A stretch of 64,000 nucleotides of DNA. Source: Periplaneta americana. Taxonomy: Eukaryota; Arthropoda; Insecta; Blattodea; Blattidae. Both the position numbers and the translations under genes were made by a program. Location of the stretch: the NCBI RefSeq assembly GCF_040183065.1, contig NC_091120.1, positions 178,306,396-178,370,395 on the forward strand. The letters are read 5' to 3'. The notes under the pieces were generated by a model, which saw nothing but the letters and a program-made list of their open reading frames with translations, had not been told where the DNA came from and did no database searches. Shown in pieces: positions 36,050 to 47,307 of this stretch (its first letter is position 1; each line of letters begins with the position of its first letter).

Positions 36050-38040
36050 ACAAATGACTTTTAGAGAACCCGGAGGTTCACTGCCGCCCTTACATAAGTC
36101 TGCCATCGATCCCTAACCTGAGCAAGATTAATCCAGTCCCCACCTCCCGCAAATCAATTTTAATATTACCCTCTCATCTACGTCTCGGCCTCCCCAAAGG
36201 TATTTTTCCCTCTGGCTTCCCAACTAACACTGTATATGCATTTCTGGATTAGCCCATATGTGCTACATGCCCTGCCCATCTCAAACGTCTGAATTTAATG
36301 TTTCTAATTATGTTAGGTGACGAATACAATGTGTGCAGTTCTACGTTGTGTAACTTTCTCCATTCTCCTGTAACTTCATCCCTTTTAGCCCCAAATATTT
36401 TCCTAAACACCTCATTCTCGAACACCCTTAATCTCTTTTCCTCTCTCAAAGTGAGAGTCCAAGTTTCACAACTATATAGAACAACCGGTAATATAACTGT
36501 TTTATAAATTCTAACTTTCAGCTTTTTCGAAAGCAGATTGGATGACAAAAGCTTCTCAACCGAATAATAATAGGTATTTTCTATTTTTTTCTGCGTTTAA
36601 TTTCCTCCTGAGTGTCATTTATATTTGTTACTGTTGCTCCAAGATATTTGAATTTTTCCACCTCTTTGAAGTATAAATCTCCAATTTTTATATTTCCATT
36701 TCGTACAATATTCTGTTCACGAGACATAATCAAATACTTTGTCTTTTCGGGATTTACTTTCAAACCTATCTCTTTACTTGCTTCAAGTAAAATTCCCCTG
36801 TTTTCCCTAATCGTTTGTGGATTATCTCCTAACATATTCACGTAATCCGCATATACAATAAGCTGATGTAACCTTTTCAATTCCAAACCCTCTCCGTTTT
36901 CCTGCACTTCCTTAATGGCATATTCTAGAGAATACATGGACATCGTGCCTCACTGACCTTCACAGAGCTTATCGCTCTGAGTGTCATCATCTCCACAGTG
37001 CCCGTTCCTCCCTCATGTAGCTTCTAGGCGTGGGCAGGTTCTATACCTATCAGTTTCATAAGCAATATCAGTGGTGGCATAATGGCATTAACAAAGCAGT
37101 ATGTACGCATTAGGAAACGATTATTTCATGAGAATTGGGAGGAAGAGTTTTTTTTTTTTGCTGTTTAGAAGGGGAGAACATACGATGTATGTTATGCTCG
37201 AAAATCCTATTAGGCATTAATAAATTTAATATACAACGACATTACTCCTTATGTCATAAAGAACATGATGAATTAGAAGGTAAGAAAAATTAAATGTTAT
37301 TTTTCGTACTATTCCGAAGAAAATGTACGATCTTAACATTTGCATAGTATATTAAATAATGCGACATTATACCTTAAACACGCTGCATTAAAAGGTATGA
37401 GGAATTAAATGTTGGTTGTACGTATTATTTCCAAAAGAAATTTATAAAAAATATCAAATATGCGTAGAAAACGAAATATGATTTTCTGAAATTATTTTAG
37501 GTCGAGAACGTGCATATCTATTAAGTAATCTTGATAAACGCCAGAATATTCAAGAAAATAACGTGATGGAATATTATTGGCTAGTTACGCAATTTCTCGC
37601 CTGTGATTTAAATCAATTCAGCGACGGAGAAACAGTAAAGAGGTTTATGATTAAAGCTGCCGAATTAATTTGCCAAATTGAATAAAAGTTTTCGAGAGTC
37701 TCACGTTAACCAAGCGCTTTCCTAATAATTCGCCACTGACCGCCTTAGCGATTACGATAAGGTGATGCAGACCACAGCAGTTTATATTTCTCATCCTACT
37801 CTGCAGTCTCCTCTCCTAGTAAACACAGTATTTCAAATCGAGTGCCTCACGTAACCGAAAATTGTGCCCATGTATGTTCTAGAGCGAAGTTAAAAAGTAA
37901 AGGTGATAGTGCATATCCTTGCTTTAGCCCGCAGTGAATTGGAAAAGCAGCTGGCCTATACGGACTATGCTGTACGTTTCCCTGAGACAAATTTTAATTA
38001 GTCGAACTAGCTTCTTGGGAATACCTAATCCATGCCCTGT
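36050..38040 (-). mobile_element. LINE (RTE/craniofacial-like), RT part to 3' end, split by an insertion
   Basis: On the minus strand: GIPKKLVRLIKICLRETYS (near 38030) and LLFQFTAG; then an insertion; then YAIKEVQENGEGLELKRLHQ, LIVYADYVNMLGDNPQTIRE, EKTKYLIMSREQNIVRNGNI and FKYLGATVTNINDTQEEIKR (36943-36581); then LPVVLYSCETWTLTLREEKR and RRLRWAGHVAHMG (36548-36249). The RT catalytic YADD reads YADY, so the second Asp is lost. Several frame breaks; dead copy. Its 3' sequence matches 15926-16830. Confidence 0.8.
36931..37876. mobile_element. non-autonomous hAT-like insertion with perfect 8-bp TSD
   Basis: TTCTAGAG is duplicated exactly at 36923-36930 and 37877-37884. The ends are AATACATGGACA and, in reverse complement, CATACATGGGCA. 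Removing the element restores the LINE reading (LLFNFALE to YAIKEVQ). An 8-bp duplication of the form TCTAGA is typical of hAT targets. No coding capacity. Confidence 0.75.
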
Positions 38041-38587
38041 TACACATTTAACCTTATTTTTTATTTCTTCTTTGTGCAAGGTTCTCCACATAATTCTGTT
38101 TTGTACAGTTTTATTTATAACAGTGCATGTCACATTCAATTCGTTAATTTCAACAATTCATCTTACTCCGAAGCTGCCTTCGGTTTGCCTTCTGATTCTG
38201 AATATAACATCAACCAAACAATACAATTTATGTATGGAAAATAATAAATGAAACGAAACAAGCAACAGTTTTATTTGGTTATACTGAAATTATTTGTCAA
38301 TACAAATTTTATTATAATAATTTTAAGCTTCTTCCGTTACTTTGCCTTTAACTCGACTTCAAATTCAAACATTCGCCTATCAGGTTGCAACCAGCGATGT
38401 AGACGAGTGAAAGAAATTGCCGCATCACGAGGCAAATTGCAGTAAATTGTAGCGCCTTGCTCAGGCGGCAACCAGAGAAACGGGCTTGTCAGTGAAGTGG
38501 CCGACTACAAAGGCGTACTGTGCTTCAGGACTAAGAGATCAGGTTACATTTTGTAAGAACGAAATATCTCAAAATCTGACATATGTA

Positions 38588-39301
<714 letters not shown>

Positions 39302-39314
39302 TTAATGTCATAAT

Positions 39315-40156
39315 TAGGGGGCGGATGTTGATGACCTAAAAAACTACTTAAAATGATCATTAAAATGCCCATAAACTAATGCAAAAATGACATTTAAATA
39401 TTATTCACCGTACTCGCACCACAACTTCTTAAAAATTAGTCACCTTGTTTCAGTGACTTCCCTGCAAATCTCGGAGAGAGGAGGCAACTTCCTTGGAATT
39501 TAGCTAAGATAAAAGAAAATAACATGCAACAAAATGGAGGTTTTAAGGGAAAACTATAAATTTTAATATGGGTTTACAATGTGTTTCAATCAGGGGTGGT
39601 CCATGTCAGTGCCTTCATTCTGTCTCCTCTTCCCTTCCGCGCTTCACTTTTGTTACTAGATCTTCCAGATGAGGTAGAGTGAATGACAAAACAAATTGTG
39701 GGCGCAGCGTGCATTCTTGCAATCTTTGTGTTAAAAATACTATCTACTACAGTAGACATCCCTTCCGAACCATGTTGAGGACACAACGTCCTGTCCAGGA
39801 CAAGAATCTGTTCCCAACTATAAAACTCAAACTTCACTATTATTCACTTATTCAGTAGGTAATTACTACTGATCTATTTGTTTAGAAAATGATTTAACAG
39901 ACCCATCGGTAAAGAAAAAAGTAAAATACATTCCAAATGATCTAAAAGTTCTTCAAAGTATTAAAAATGACCAACAATTGCCGAAAAAAATATAAAAATT
40001 ACCTCTTAGTTCAAAAACGTCAAAAATGGCAAAAAAATTAAATATAAGAAATTACTTTTTTACGTTGATATTAACATAGAAAGGATTTCTATATTAATAG
40101 GCATCGTCCTAATGTGAAAAATAAGAAGATGACTTTTCATCAACATCCGCCCCCTA
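39315..40156. mobile_element. hAT-like element filling slo intron 4
   Basis: Perfect 20-bp inverted ends TAGGGGGCGGATGTTGATGA. Flanks GTCATAAT (39307-39314) and GTCATAAC (40157-40164) form an 8-bp duplication with one mismatch. 842 of the 1058 intron bases are this element. No transposase frame is recognised. Confidence 0.8.
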
Positions 40157-40214
40157 GTCATAACGTTTACACTTGCAATAACGGTTTACAATACTCGAGT
40201 TCACTATGACGAAC

Positions 40215-40304
40215 CTGTGATCATAGGCACATTGGCTCCATACACTGAACCTCTTCTTTGCAACACAATAGGACTCCCAACTGGTGTCAGATTGTCTTGC
40301 TCTC
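40215..40304 (-). CDS. slo: slo small exon (EQDNLTPVGSPIVLQRRGSV ... VPMIT), with a tandem NAGNAG acceptor
   Basis: A 90-bp exon too short for a simple ORF scan. It codes EQDNLTPVGSPIVLQRRGSV then YGANVPMIT. The GSPIVLQRRGSVYGANVPMIT block is a hallmark of insect Slo, where it precedes the calcium bowl. The acceptor region reads ctgcagcag, so the exon can start at 40304 (first codon AGA, R) or 40307 (first codon ACA plus GGA, giving TG). Both keep the frame and differ by one residue. The donor is ACAG|gttcgt at 40214, a poor match to GTRAGT. Its last G completes GAG with the next exon (phase 1), giving MIT-E-LVNDS. Known Slo genes splice alternatively around here, so this exon may be optional. 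Confidence 0.92.
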
Positions 40305-40649
40305 CTGCTGCAGCTGTTGAAAGATCAGTGTCTTTTACTGAAACGTACCATTAAAAAGAGAGATAAAAGGACAGGATATGAGATCTATTTTGTTAATTAC
40401 GGTATACTCCCGATTATCCGTGTACATATATATTTTGCGGATTAACCGTTCATGATAGTGGCTAAATAATTGATTAAAAAACTTATAGTCATATTTATTT
40501 ATTAATTTATTTTACGATGCTTTAACAACTACTATGGTTAAGGTTTGTTTCTGCAGAAATTACCAACAGTCATGAGCATGCGCACGTCGACTTTACTGAA
40601 CAATTTTTCCCTCGAAATTATTAACATCAACTTTACAGGAATTATACCT

Positions 40650-40895
40650 GAAAGCATCAAGCTGCATTTAGATTGGCAACAGGCCATGATTGTTTGGCCA
40701 AACACCTGCATATAATTGGAATATATCAGTCCCCTAACTGCCCATTGTGCAACTCAAACCAAGAAATGGATTCGGAACACCTCAAAATCTGTGCTTCAGT
40801 GGCTGACCATGATAATATCTTTGAAAAATATTGGAGTGCAAGAGGTCAAATGACTTTGTTGTCAAACGCCTGGCATTAGAAAACAACAACATACC
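40650..40895 (+). mobile_element. LINE 3' end (RNase H tail), copy 2
   Basis: Carries MATGHDCLAKHLHIIGIYQS, PNCPLCNSNQEMDSEHLKIC and MTLLSNAWH, stop, then aaaacaacaac. About 95% identical by eye to 50130-50345. Strongly 5'-truncated. Confidence 0.8.
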
Positions 40896-41086
40896 TGAAA
40901 TCTTGATTTGCATCGAGTTTACTGTTCGTGCAGCGATAACTTCAAATACTGACTACTTGCTGATTAAAGTCAGGCGTTCTTGCAGGATATCAAACCGTCT
41001 TCAAACTATTTCATGACGATCAGAAAGGTTTGCGGATCAAGAGCAAACATTCTCAAACCATAGTGACGCATGTGCACGGCCGGGAA

Positions 41087-41716
41087 TTTACGGAGATCGC
41101 GAAAATCACGACATAATTGCTATACAATAGATTTTTACTAATCTTTACGAATTAAGTGATTCTGATTAATAATATGCGGATAAAACAAACGCGACAAATC
41201 GCGAAATAGAGTTCTAATAGCGAAATATGAACACATTAGCGAATTATTACTATTGCGTCGTTTTATAACGAATTTCATATTCTGAGTTTTTTCCGGATTT
41301 CTTTTCACTTGAATTTGTTATATATTGAAGTAAGTTACATTACATGGTACTCCAGGTGTTCTGATTACATTAGTGAACTGAAAATACGGAGAATTCAACA
41401 TTTCACTAATATTTTGAAAGTTTTAATTTGAGGGCTGCAAGTTTCTTTTCGTTTTTAATGAATGTGTGTTAAATACAGTCTCAATCCAACAAATATTGTC
41501 TATTGACCATACCGCACATTTACCAGAATCCAACGAACCTTTAATGTTAATTATTTGGAAAGTAATATTCATACTGAGTTAATACTCCAATAATTCCAAA
41601 ATAACTGTATTTTCAAAAATTTCCATTAATCTCCGGCAAGAGTACAAATCAATCACCAACAATCTCCGCTGACAACAATATTAAAAAACACAATTGATAA
41701 AATTAATCTCCATAAA
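41087..41716. mobile_element. TTTATGGAGAT-type TIR transposon, copy 2 (no SINE)
   Basis: Homologous along its length to 31053-32165 except for the SINE. Begins TTTACGGAGATCGCGAAAAT and ends aattaatctccataaa. Confidence 0.75.
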
Positions 41717-42459
41717 TATTTGAACCTGCGCATGTGCATTGCAATAGTTCTGCTTTACTTTTATTCACTGGCCTGGCTACACACGCACTTTTTGCATTTA
41801 TAGTTTATGTTTCCCTGCTTATCTATATTGGTTATTAAAACATACTGTCGAATTTAATAACATCTTCAATATATGAGATTAGTAAATTGAAGTATCGGCT
41901 GGAACAACGTTATATGTTACATTTGGTAAAATTTACAGGAACTGAAAAAAAATGTGTACACATACAACGTTGCTCTTATAAGGTAGCAAACTTTTGGGTG
42001 GACAAATCTCACGTACTGCATTGATGGGCAGTTGCAAGCCAAGGAGTATAGCAAGGTAACATGACATACAACATTATTACACGGAAACACGCCGAATGAA
42101 AATTTTGTAACTTACAACGTTGTTCCAGCTGACGCTTCAATTACTATACATTACGTGAGTGTTCATGAAGGGATGGTTTGAAATTAATTTTAAACCGATC
42201 ATCACTGGTCATGCGCAATAGTTGAGGTTGGAACGGTTTTCAAATTGTCAAATCATCACAAACTCGCTGCAGAAACAAACCTATAGTTATCTAGAGTCTG
42301 TTTGAGATAGGGTTGCCAACTTAAAAAAAAAACTACGGGAGACTAACGAATCGACAAAATTTCACAAAGAAAATAGACAAATTATTCAGTTCAGTTACTG
42401 AAAAACAATTTTATTCTACAAGCAAATCTAGCTTTCAGGTAAAGCTCCCTATGAAGAAG

Positions 42460-42778
42460 ACTTGAATAATTTCAAGAGAAAAATAATTGTTCTGCTGCCG
42501 GGTATCGATCCCGGGACCTTTGGCTGAACGCACCAACGCTCTACCGACTGAGCTACCCAGGGACTTCACCCGACAAATCACAGAGTTTGTGTGCACTCAA
42601 TGTGTGTTTCTGACGTCTTGTCAGACCACTCCAGTTATGTCGATATAAAGGGAAAAATTAACACAGTGTCCAGTGAAGTTCCTGGGTAGCTCAGTTGGTA
42701 GAGCGTTGGTGCGTTCAGTCAAAGGTCTCGGAATCGATACCCGGCTCCGGAACAATTTTTCCCTTGAAATTATTCAAC
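42460..42778. mobile_element. palindromic element with tRNA-like arms
   Basis: Each arm carries a tRNA-like sequence pointing inward from the 5' side: A box TAGCTCAGTTGGTAGAGC, then gttggtgcgttcag, then B-box-like GGATCGATACCCGGC in the left arm read on the minus strand. The right arm (42673-42752) is the plus-strand copy with a few changes. Outer ends aataatttcaagagaaaaat and atttttcccttgaaattatt pair. The loop is 42591-42672. Confidence 0.7.
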
Positions 42779-43369
42779 TTTATTCTACACTTCGACAGCT
42801 AGGCTTAAATTAAGTGTATTTTGAGACAGATTTTGTCTCGCATAATGGTTGAAGTCGACTGCAGTTTGCAGCTCTGATTTGATTAAATGTTTTGTGCTCC
42901 TATTTCGAACATCTGTAAAATTGTTGTTTACAGGTGAAACACCCTCTTTGTATGAGCATTACTACTTGGTAAGCTTAGAACAAAACTCGCCAGTTTTTCC
43001 AAATTTATAAGATTAACATGGTTTGATTTTAAATGGGTGGCAAGGATTACGTTCTATAAAGACTGCACATTTGAATGCATCTCTTGAACAACAAAATTCA
43101 TCACATAAATCAGGTCTGGGCAGCAAGAGCGAATTCTACTCTCTCACGGGGAGCCATATGATTTCTCTTCATCCCCTTTCTTCCCCGTCGCGCAGAGTTG
43201 ATTCCAGTAGTGGCTGGTGGTCAAAATAATGAGTGTGCTACAATCTCTATATCGGCCTACTGTATACACTTATATGCATTTATCTTAATTTGAGACTCCC
43301 CTAGTGACGAAATATGGAGTTCCTTCCTACTGCAGAAGTTGTCAATTACCCTGGTGTTAAACGTTAAAT

Positions 43370-43990
43370 CCCTCCATCCTGGACATTATACTCTTTTCTA
43401 TTGACAGTATTGCAAGAGCAGTGAGGCGATCCTGGGACACAGTGTTCCTTAAAAACGTTTTTATGCGTTTCAAGCAAGAAAATCATCTTTCTGGCTCAGC
43501 AGTGGTCATTGGTGTTTTAACCAAAATATTTAACAACTTCGTTACTTCACAGAATGGATCCCGTGAATTGTTGGAGACTATGTTTTGTAACAATTGAACA
43601 GCCATCTATATTTCGGAAGTCGGATCTTCCGTATAGAACTCCAAGTTGTGTCTTTAACATTCTTTTGTTCAGTACAGTATAGCTGTTGACAGCAACTTCA
43701 AGTTCGCGTTCAGGAAAATTATGCAAAAAATTGTCAAAAAATTCGCTGTTTAACAATTTTGTTGCGTCTAGGTAGCTTAAAGATTGGAAACGATGAGTAG
43801 TTTCCTGATTTATACGGTTACATACCTCCTTGGCATCAATTTTCTGGGATTCAATTTTCCGTCGCTTGCTGATCGATTCAGGAGGTACCTCAAAAAACTG
43901 TTAGATGGCAGCAGCAGTCGAACATTTGAATTACCAAATACATTGTACATAGTTCCGAGTTCCTCCACAAACAAGCATTCTTTCCTTACG
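43370..43990 (-). pseudogene. hAT (ZMYM1-like) transposase remnant
   Basis: Minus-strand translation gives FPERELEVAVNSYTVLNKRM, LGVLYGRSDFRNIDG (43756-43547), then in another frame LVKTPMTTAEPER, a stop where Cys is expected, FSCLKRIKTFLRN and DRLTALAILSIEKSIMSR. The last part is the hAT C-terminal dimerisation region. Upstream, NVFGNSNVRLLLPSNSFLR may belong to the same gene. Several stops and frameshifts; dead. Confidence 0.7.
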
Positions 43991-44562
43991 CTTTACTTTT
44001 GCAATCTCCAAGCTGTGTTGTGCTGAAGCTTACTACAGCACTTCCCCGCGTAAAAATAGCCAATCAGAGCAGTTATTTCAGCTTCGCACATGCGCATTAA
44101 CTGTCTACATTCTCATGTAAGTTTTGAGTAGCACAACGAACCCCCTGAGGCACCAAAGAGCGAAGAGCGAAGACTAAACACTCCATAACGCGTCATGAAC
44201 ATAACAACGGGAAATTGTCAAATGGAGATCAAATACTATGGTATTGCAAACACTTTATTTGAGCAAAAAATATCATTGTGCTGTAGCACTGTAGCACATA
44301 AGGACGGGCCGCCCCTGGTTGATTCCGTGACTAATGAATATTAAGCGTCCCCGTTTGGAGTTTGGATGCGCTCCCGATGCCCAGCCCGGTATAAATCGTT
44401 ATCATGCACGGAAAAATCAAATGTTTAGAATTACAATTTTTACATTATGCAAAAATAATGCTTGAAGAGAAGAAAAATAGGGAGCCGGGAGACTGTTAAA
44501 AATTAGAGACAAATACGGGAGAACCCTGGAAATACGAGAGGGTTGGCAACCCTAGATTGAGA

Positions 44563-44745
44563 TGAAGGTGATAATGCCAGCAAATTGAATCCAGGGTTCA
44601 ACGTCGAAAGTTACCCAGCATTTGCTCTTAATTGGTTAAGGGAAAACTCCGGAAAAAACCTCAACCAGGTAACTTGTCTCAACCAGAATTTGAATCCGGA
44701 CCCTCTCGTTTCATGGTCAGATATGCTAACCATTACTCCACAGCT
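44563..44745 (-). mobile_element. tRNA-derived SINE fragment
   Basis: On the minus strand the head reads tgtggagtaatggttagcat with a B-box-like ggattcaaattc. The body has ttacctggttgaggtttttt and the gcaaatgctgggtaactttc block also found at 1319-1500 and 60532-60722. It abuts the right TSD of the hAT element. Confidence 0.6.
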
Positions 44746-45179
44746 GTGAACGTCATACTACATCTGCTTCTAACTGGAAGCATGATCCTTGCAAATAAAT
44801 TCAGTAAAAACAGGATTTTTGGATTACCCGTGGTTCCGGACTATCCTTACTCTTTCTCCAAGCAATTAACCCGGATAATCGAGAGCACACTGTATAAGTC
44901 ACATATTGCAACAGTGAAACATTATTTACATAATTACAATTGCACATTATTTTACATTTATCTCTATGAAATCGTAAAATGTTTCTAAAGATATGATTCT
45001 ACCAAATACTACCACGATAACTACAAATGAATTGCCCTGAATTGACACTGATTCATCAGAAAGTTATCTGTATTAAAAATACGTTACTTGAATGTGTCCT
45101 GTTATTTCATTTTTAAATTGCGGGCTCTCTGTAGTATATTTGGTAAAAAAATAAAGTAGCTAAAATGTGTTATACTGAC

Positions 45180-45363
45180 TTTGGCTAAGAACTCCAATGG
45201 TGTCATCGAAGGTCATTGCTTTGATATTTAGAGACGCAAGGATGGCTTCCTTGTCTGCCAGCGTAGGGTCGTCGTTACTCGGAACCTTCGCCGACAGTAT
45301 GACACACATGTCGCAGAGATTTACATTCACAGCCCGCAGATCTGCCCGGCTCAGTGGCGAACC
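45180..45363 (-). CDS. slo: slo exon: RCK2 continuation ([10 protein letters not shown] to GVLSQ)
   Basis: 184 bp coding [61 protein letters not shown] plus one base of the next codon. It continues the RCK2 fold and has the [19 protein letters not shown] motif of the family. The acceptor is ccacag at 45364. The donor is taken as CAAA|gtcagt at 45179, giving phase 1. This donor is read from frame continuity, because the open frame runs four codons further as SQYN. The next exon contributes two bases and restores the frame, which supports the choice. The downstream intron (4.9 kb) is filled by a Tigger-like element. Confidence 0.94.
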
Positions 45364-45499
45364 CTGTGGAGCAACAACAAATTGTAATGTGGAGGCTAGC
45401 AAGATTTCTATCAAACAACGTGATTAAAAATATACCTGGTGTAACTGGATTCTTGCAGACTCAAATATATTTTACAGTTATACCACAGACTAGTATATA

Positions 45500-45650
45500 C
45501 AGTCACGAAGCTCAATACGTAGTAAATATGCATCCATAGATAGTTACTAACCACTAGGATCGCTACTATCGCCTCGTCACAGACAATGCGAAATAATACC
45601 TGCACAGTCTATTATTTCTAGTACCCTCAACAACCCAAGCTTCGTGACTG
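45500..45650. mobile_element. 151-bp TA-flanked MITE
   Basis: Inverted ends CAGTCACGAAGCT, TA on both sides (45498-45499, 45651-45652). In slo intron 2. Confidence 0.75.
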
Positions 45651-45656
45651 TATATA

Positions 45657-45835
45657 TTGTCGGACCATCGGATCTGTGCCCCTTCGGCGCTGTCGTCGTT
45701 CTTGAAAAAGTTAACGTACTCACTCCATTCCACCCGCTTTCCTCCCACCACGTCAAACAGCAGACCACGAACCTTGCCGAATAGGGATGTTGCCAAACTT
45801 CCATCAAACGTTGTCATAAATAACTGGTCCTCCAT
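45657..45835 (-). other. open frame of unknown function inside the transposon
   Basis: From ATG 45835: MEDQLFMTTFDGSLATSLFG, KVRGLLFDVVGGKRVEWSEY and VNFFKNDDSAEGAQIRWSD, open to the element end and beyond. A possible acceptor (gatattgtag) lies just before it. Joining it to the exon at 46393-46264 puts it out of frame. I do not recognise it. It could be chance or a captured exon. Confidence 0.35.
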
Positions 45836-46263
45836 GCTACAATATCATTTCTTTCAATCAAAATACATATTGTATGTCTATATTTTTTAACCTAAAGAAC
45901 ATGTCTCGAATCACTTTCCGTAGCGTTTCTCTCCAACCTTGGAAATCATTGCTTCTCTCGCAACCTTCAATAATTTCAGTAATTTTTTCAATGTCGGAAC
46001 TTCTTTCTGCAAGGTATTAAATTCTTGTATCTTTTTTTTCTTAAAATATACATCGGTTCATATGATCTACAAGAATTAAAGGTTCTCTTAGTCTGTTCTT
46101 CCCTGGTGATTCTAGCTTTTCATCTCCTGCACAGACTTCCTCTCTTCTGATTTTCTTTATTAGGAGCTATGACCTGCCTATATCAATTACATAACATATT
46201 GTATTAGTATTAGGTAAGTAAGTAATTTTAATACGTAATCAACTGAAATAAAATAAGCCTCAC

Positions 46264-46393
46264 CAGTGATCGCAGCTGCTTTTATCGTTGCCTTATTTAT
46301 AGGAAATAGATGACCTGTTTGTTTCTCTTCATCACAAAATGCTACCACTTGCTTAATAATATTTTTTCCACCACTCCGTGCTACAGTATTCAT
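46264..46393 (-). pseudogene. transposase first exon (IS630/Tc1-like), truncated gene
   Basis: Reads MNTVARSGGKNIIKQVVAFC, DEEKQTGHLFPINKATIKAA and AITG, then a good donor (G|gtgagg at 46263). This matches the N-terminal HTH start of the same insect transposase family as 2280-2712, where AATGIS crosses this exon boundary. The downstream catalytic exons are absent from the element. Confidence 0.6.
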
Positions 46394-47307
46394 GTTGAGT
46401 TGACAACACTGGACTGCAAGTGCAAATAAACCGTCCCGCAAGAAGGCCAAAATTGTGAGTAGTGGGGGAGAGATAGAAAAGAGAGAGATAGGAATGCAGG
46501 GAGAGAAATGAATTACCGAGGCTGAGAAGGAATTAGGGTTCAGTTCGCATATCTTACGGGGGCACAGATCCGATGGTCCGACAATACTAGACTGTGGTTA
46601 TACTATGATTTACGTCATTTACGTGAAACTTTTCGACGTTTTTACTTGATTTAAAATATACAAACTGTTTTTAATGTTACGTAAATATAATTTCCTGTTT
46701 AACCCGAAATAACATTAACTTTTTTATTTAAAATAGGGCACGCCGTATACAGGATGATCCGTGAGTAATATCATTAATTTCAGGGGGGTTATTCTTTGAG
46801 ATATTTCAAACAAAAAAGTTTAATACAATTTCGCTTATTTTTCTTGCTTTTGGACATAAAAATTGTTTTATATGAAATATTTGATAGCATGTTTTGGGAA
46901 AGCCATTAATTTAATTCCCAATACGCACAGTCGATTTAAGAGAGCAGAGTATTATGGTAATAAATGATTAAAATAATTTTAGTTTTGTCCTTTAAATGTG
47001 TAGAAATTTGGTCGCGACCCCCTCCTCAGCTTTTATACTAGGCTGACCAGATTTTTTATGGTCCAACAGGGGACATCGGCAATTTCAAGAAAAACCACAA
47101 ACGCTTATCTAGTTACTATCCGTTGAAATGTTGCAGAAATTATATGTAACACTAGATACAATTATAGAACTTTGCACACTAATTTGCAGAGTATCTTAAC
47201 GTTCTGAATTAAATTAATAAACACACATAACTTCTATACATAATTATGGCCACTAAGAATTCAATTTCAGTACTGACGCATGTATCGAAGTCTTTCACAT
47301 GATATTG

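Larger units (their letters stand above)
42308..44554 (-). mobile_element. hAT element with 8-bp target-site duplication
   Basis: Left end TAGGGTTGCCAACTTAAAAA and right end in reverse complement TAGGGTTGCCAACCCTCTCG. Flanks GTTTGAGA (42300-42307) and GATTGAGA (44555-44562), one mismatch. Its decayed transposase gene lies on the minus strand at about 44030-43370, and a palindromic tRNA-like element is inserted at 42460-42778. Confidence 0.75.
40400..44892. mobile_element. Tigger-like transposon with several nested elements
   Basis: Left end CGGTATACTCCCGATTATCC and right end in reverse complement CAGTGTGCTCTCGATTATCC, with TA at 40398-40399 and 44893-44894. It encloses the LINE end 40650-40895, TIR element 41087-41716, hAT element 42308-44554 and SINE 44563-44745. 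It spans most of slo intron 3. The pairing of two ends 4.5 kb apart is inferred from their similarity and TA flanks. Confidence 0.55.
45657..46584 (-). mobile_element. TA-flanked transposon with TTGTCGGACCATCGGATCTG ends
   Basis: Near-perfect inverted ends of 28 bp, TTGTCGGACCATCGGATCTG then TGCCCC, with TA at 45655-45656 and 46585-46586. It carries the 5' part of a transposase gene and an unexplained open frame on the minus strand. Only six bases separate it from the MITE at 45500-45650. Confidence 0.75.

Noticed and set aside
46754..46790. A mariner-like terminus (tatacaggatgatccgtgag)
   Set aside because: No matching inverted end was found nearby, so it was not called as an element.
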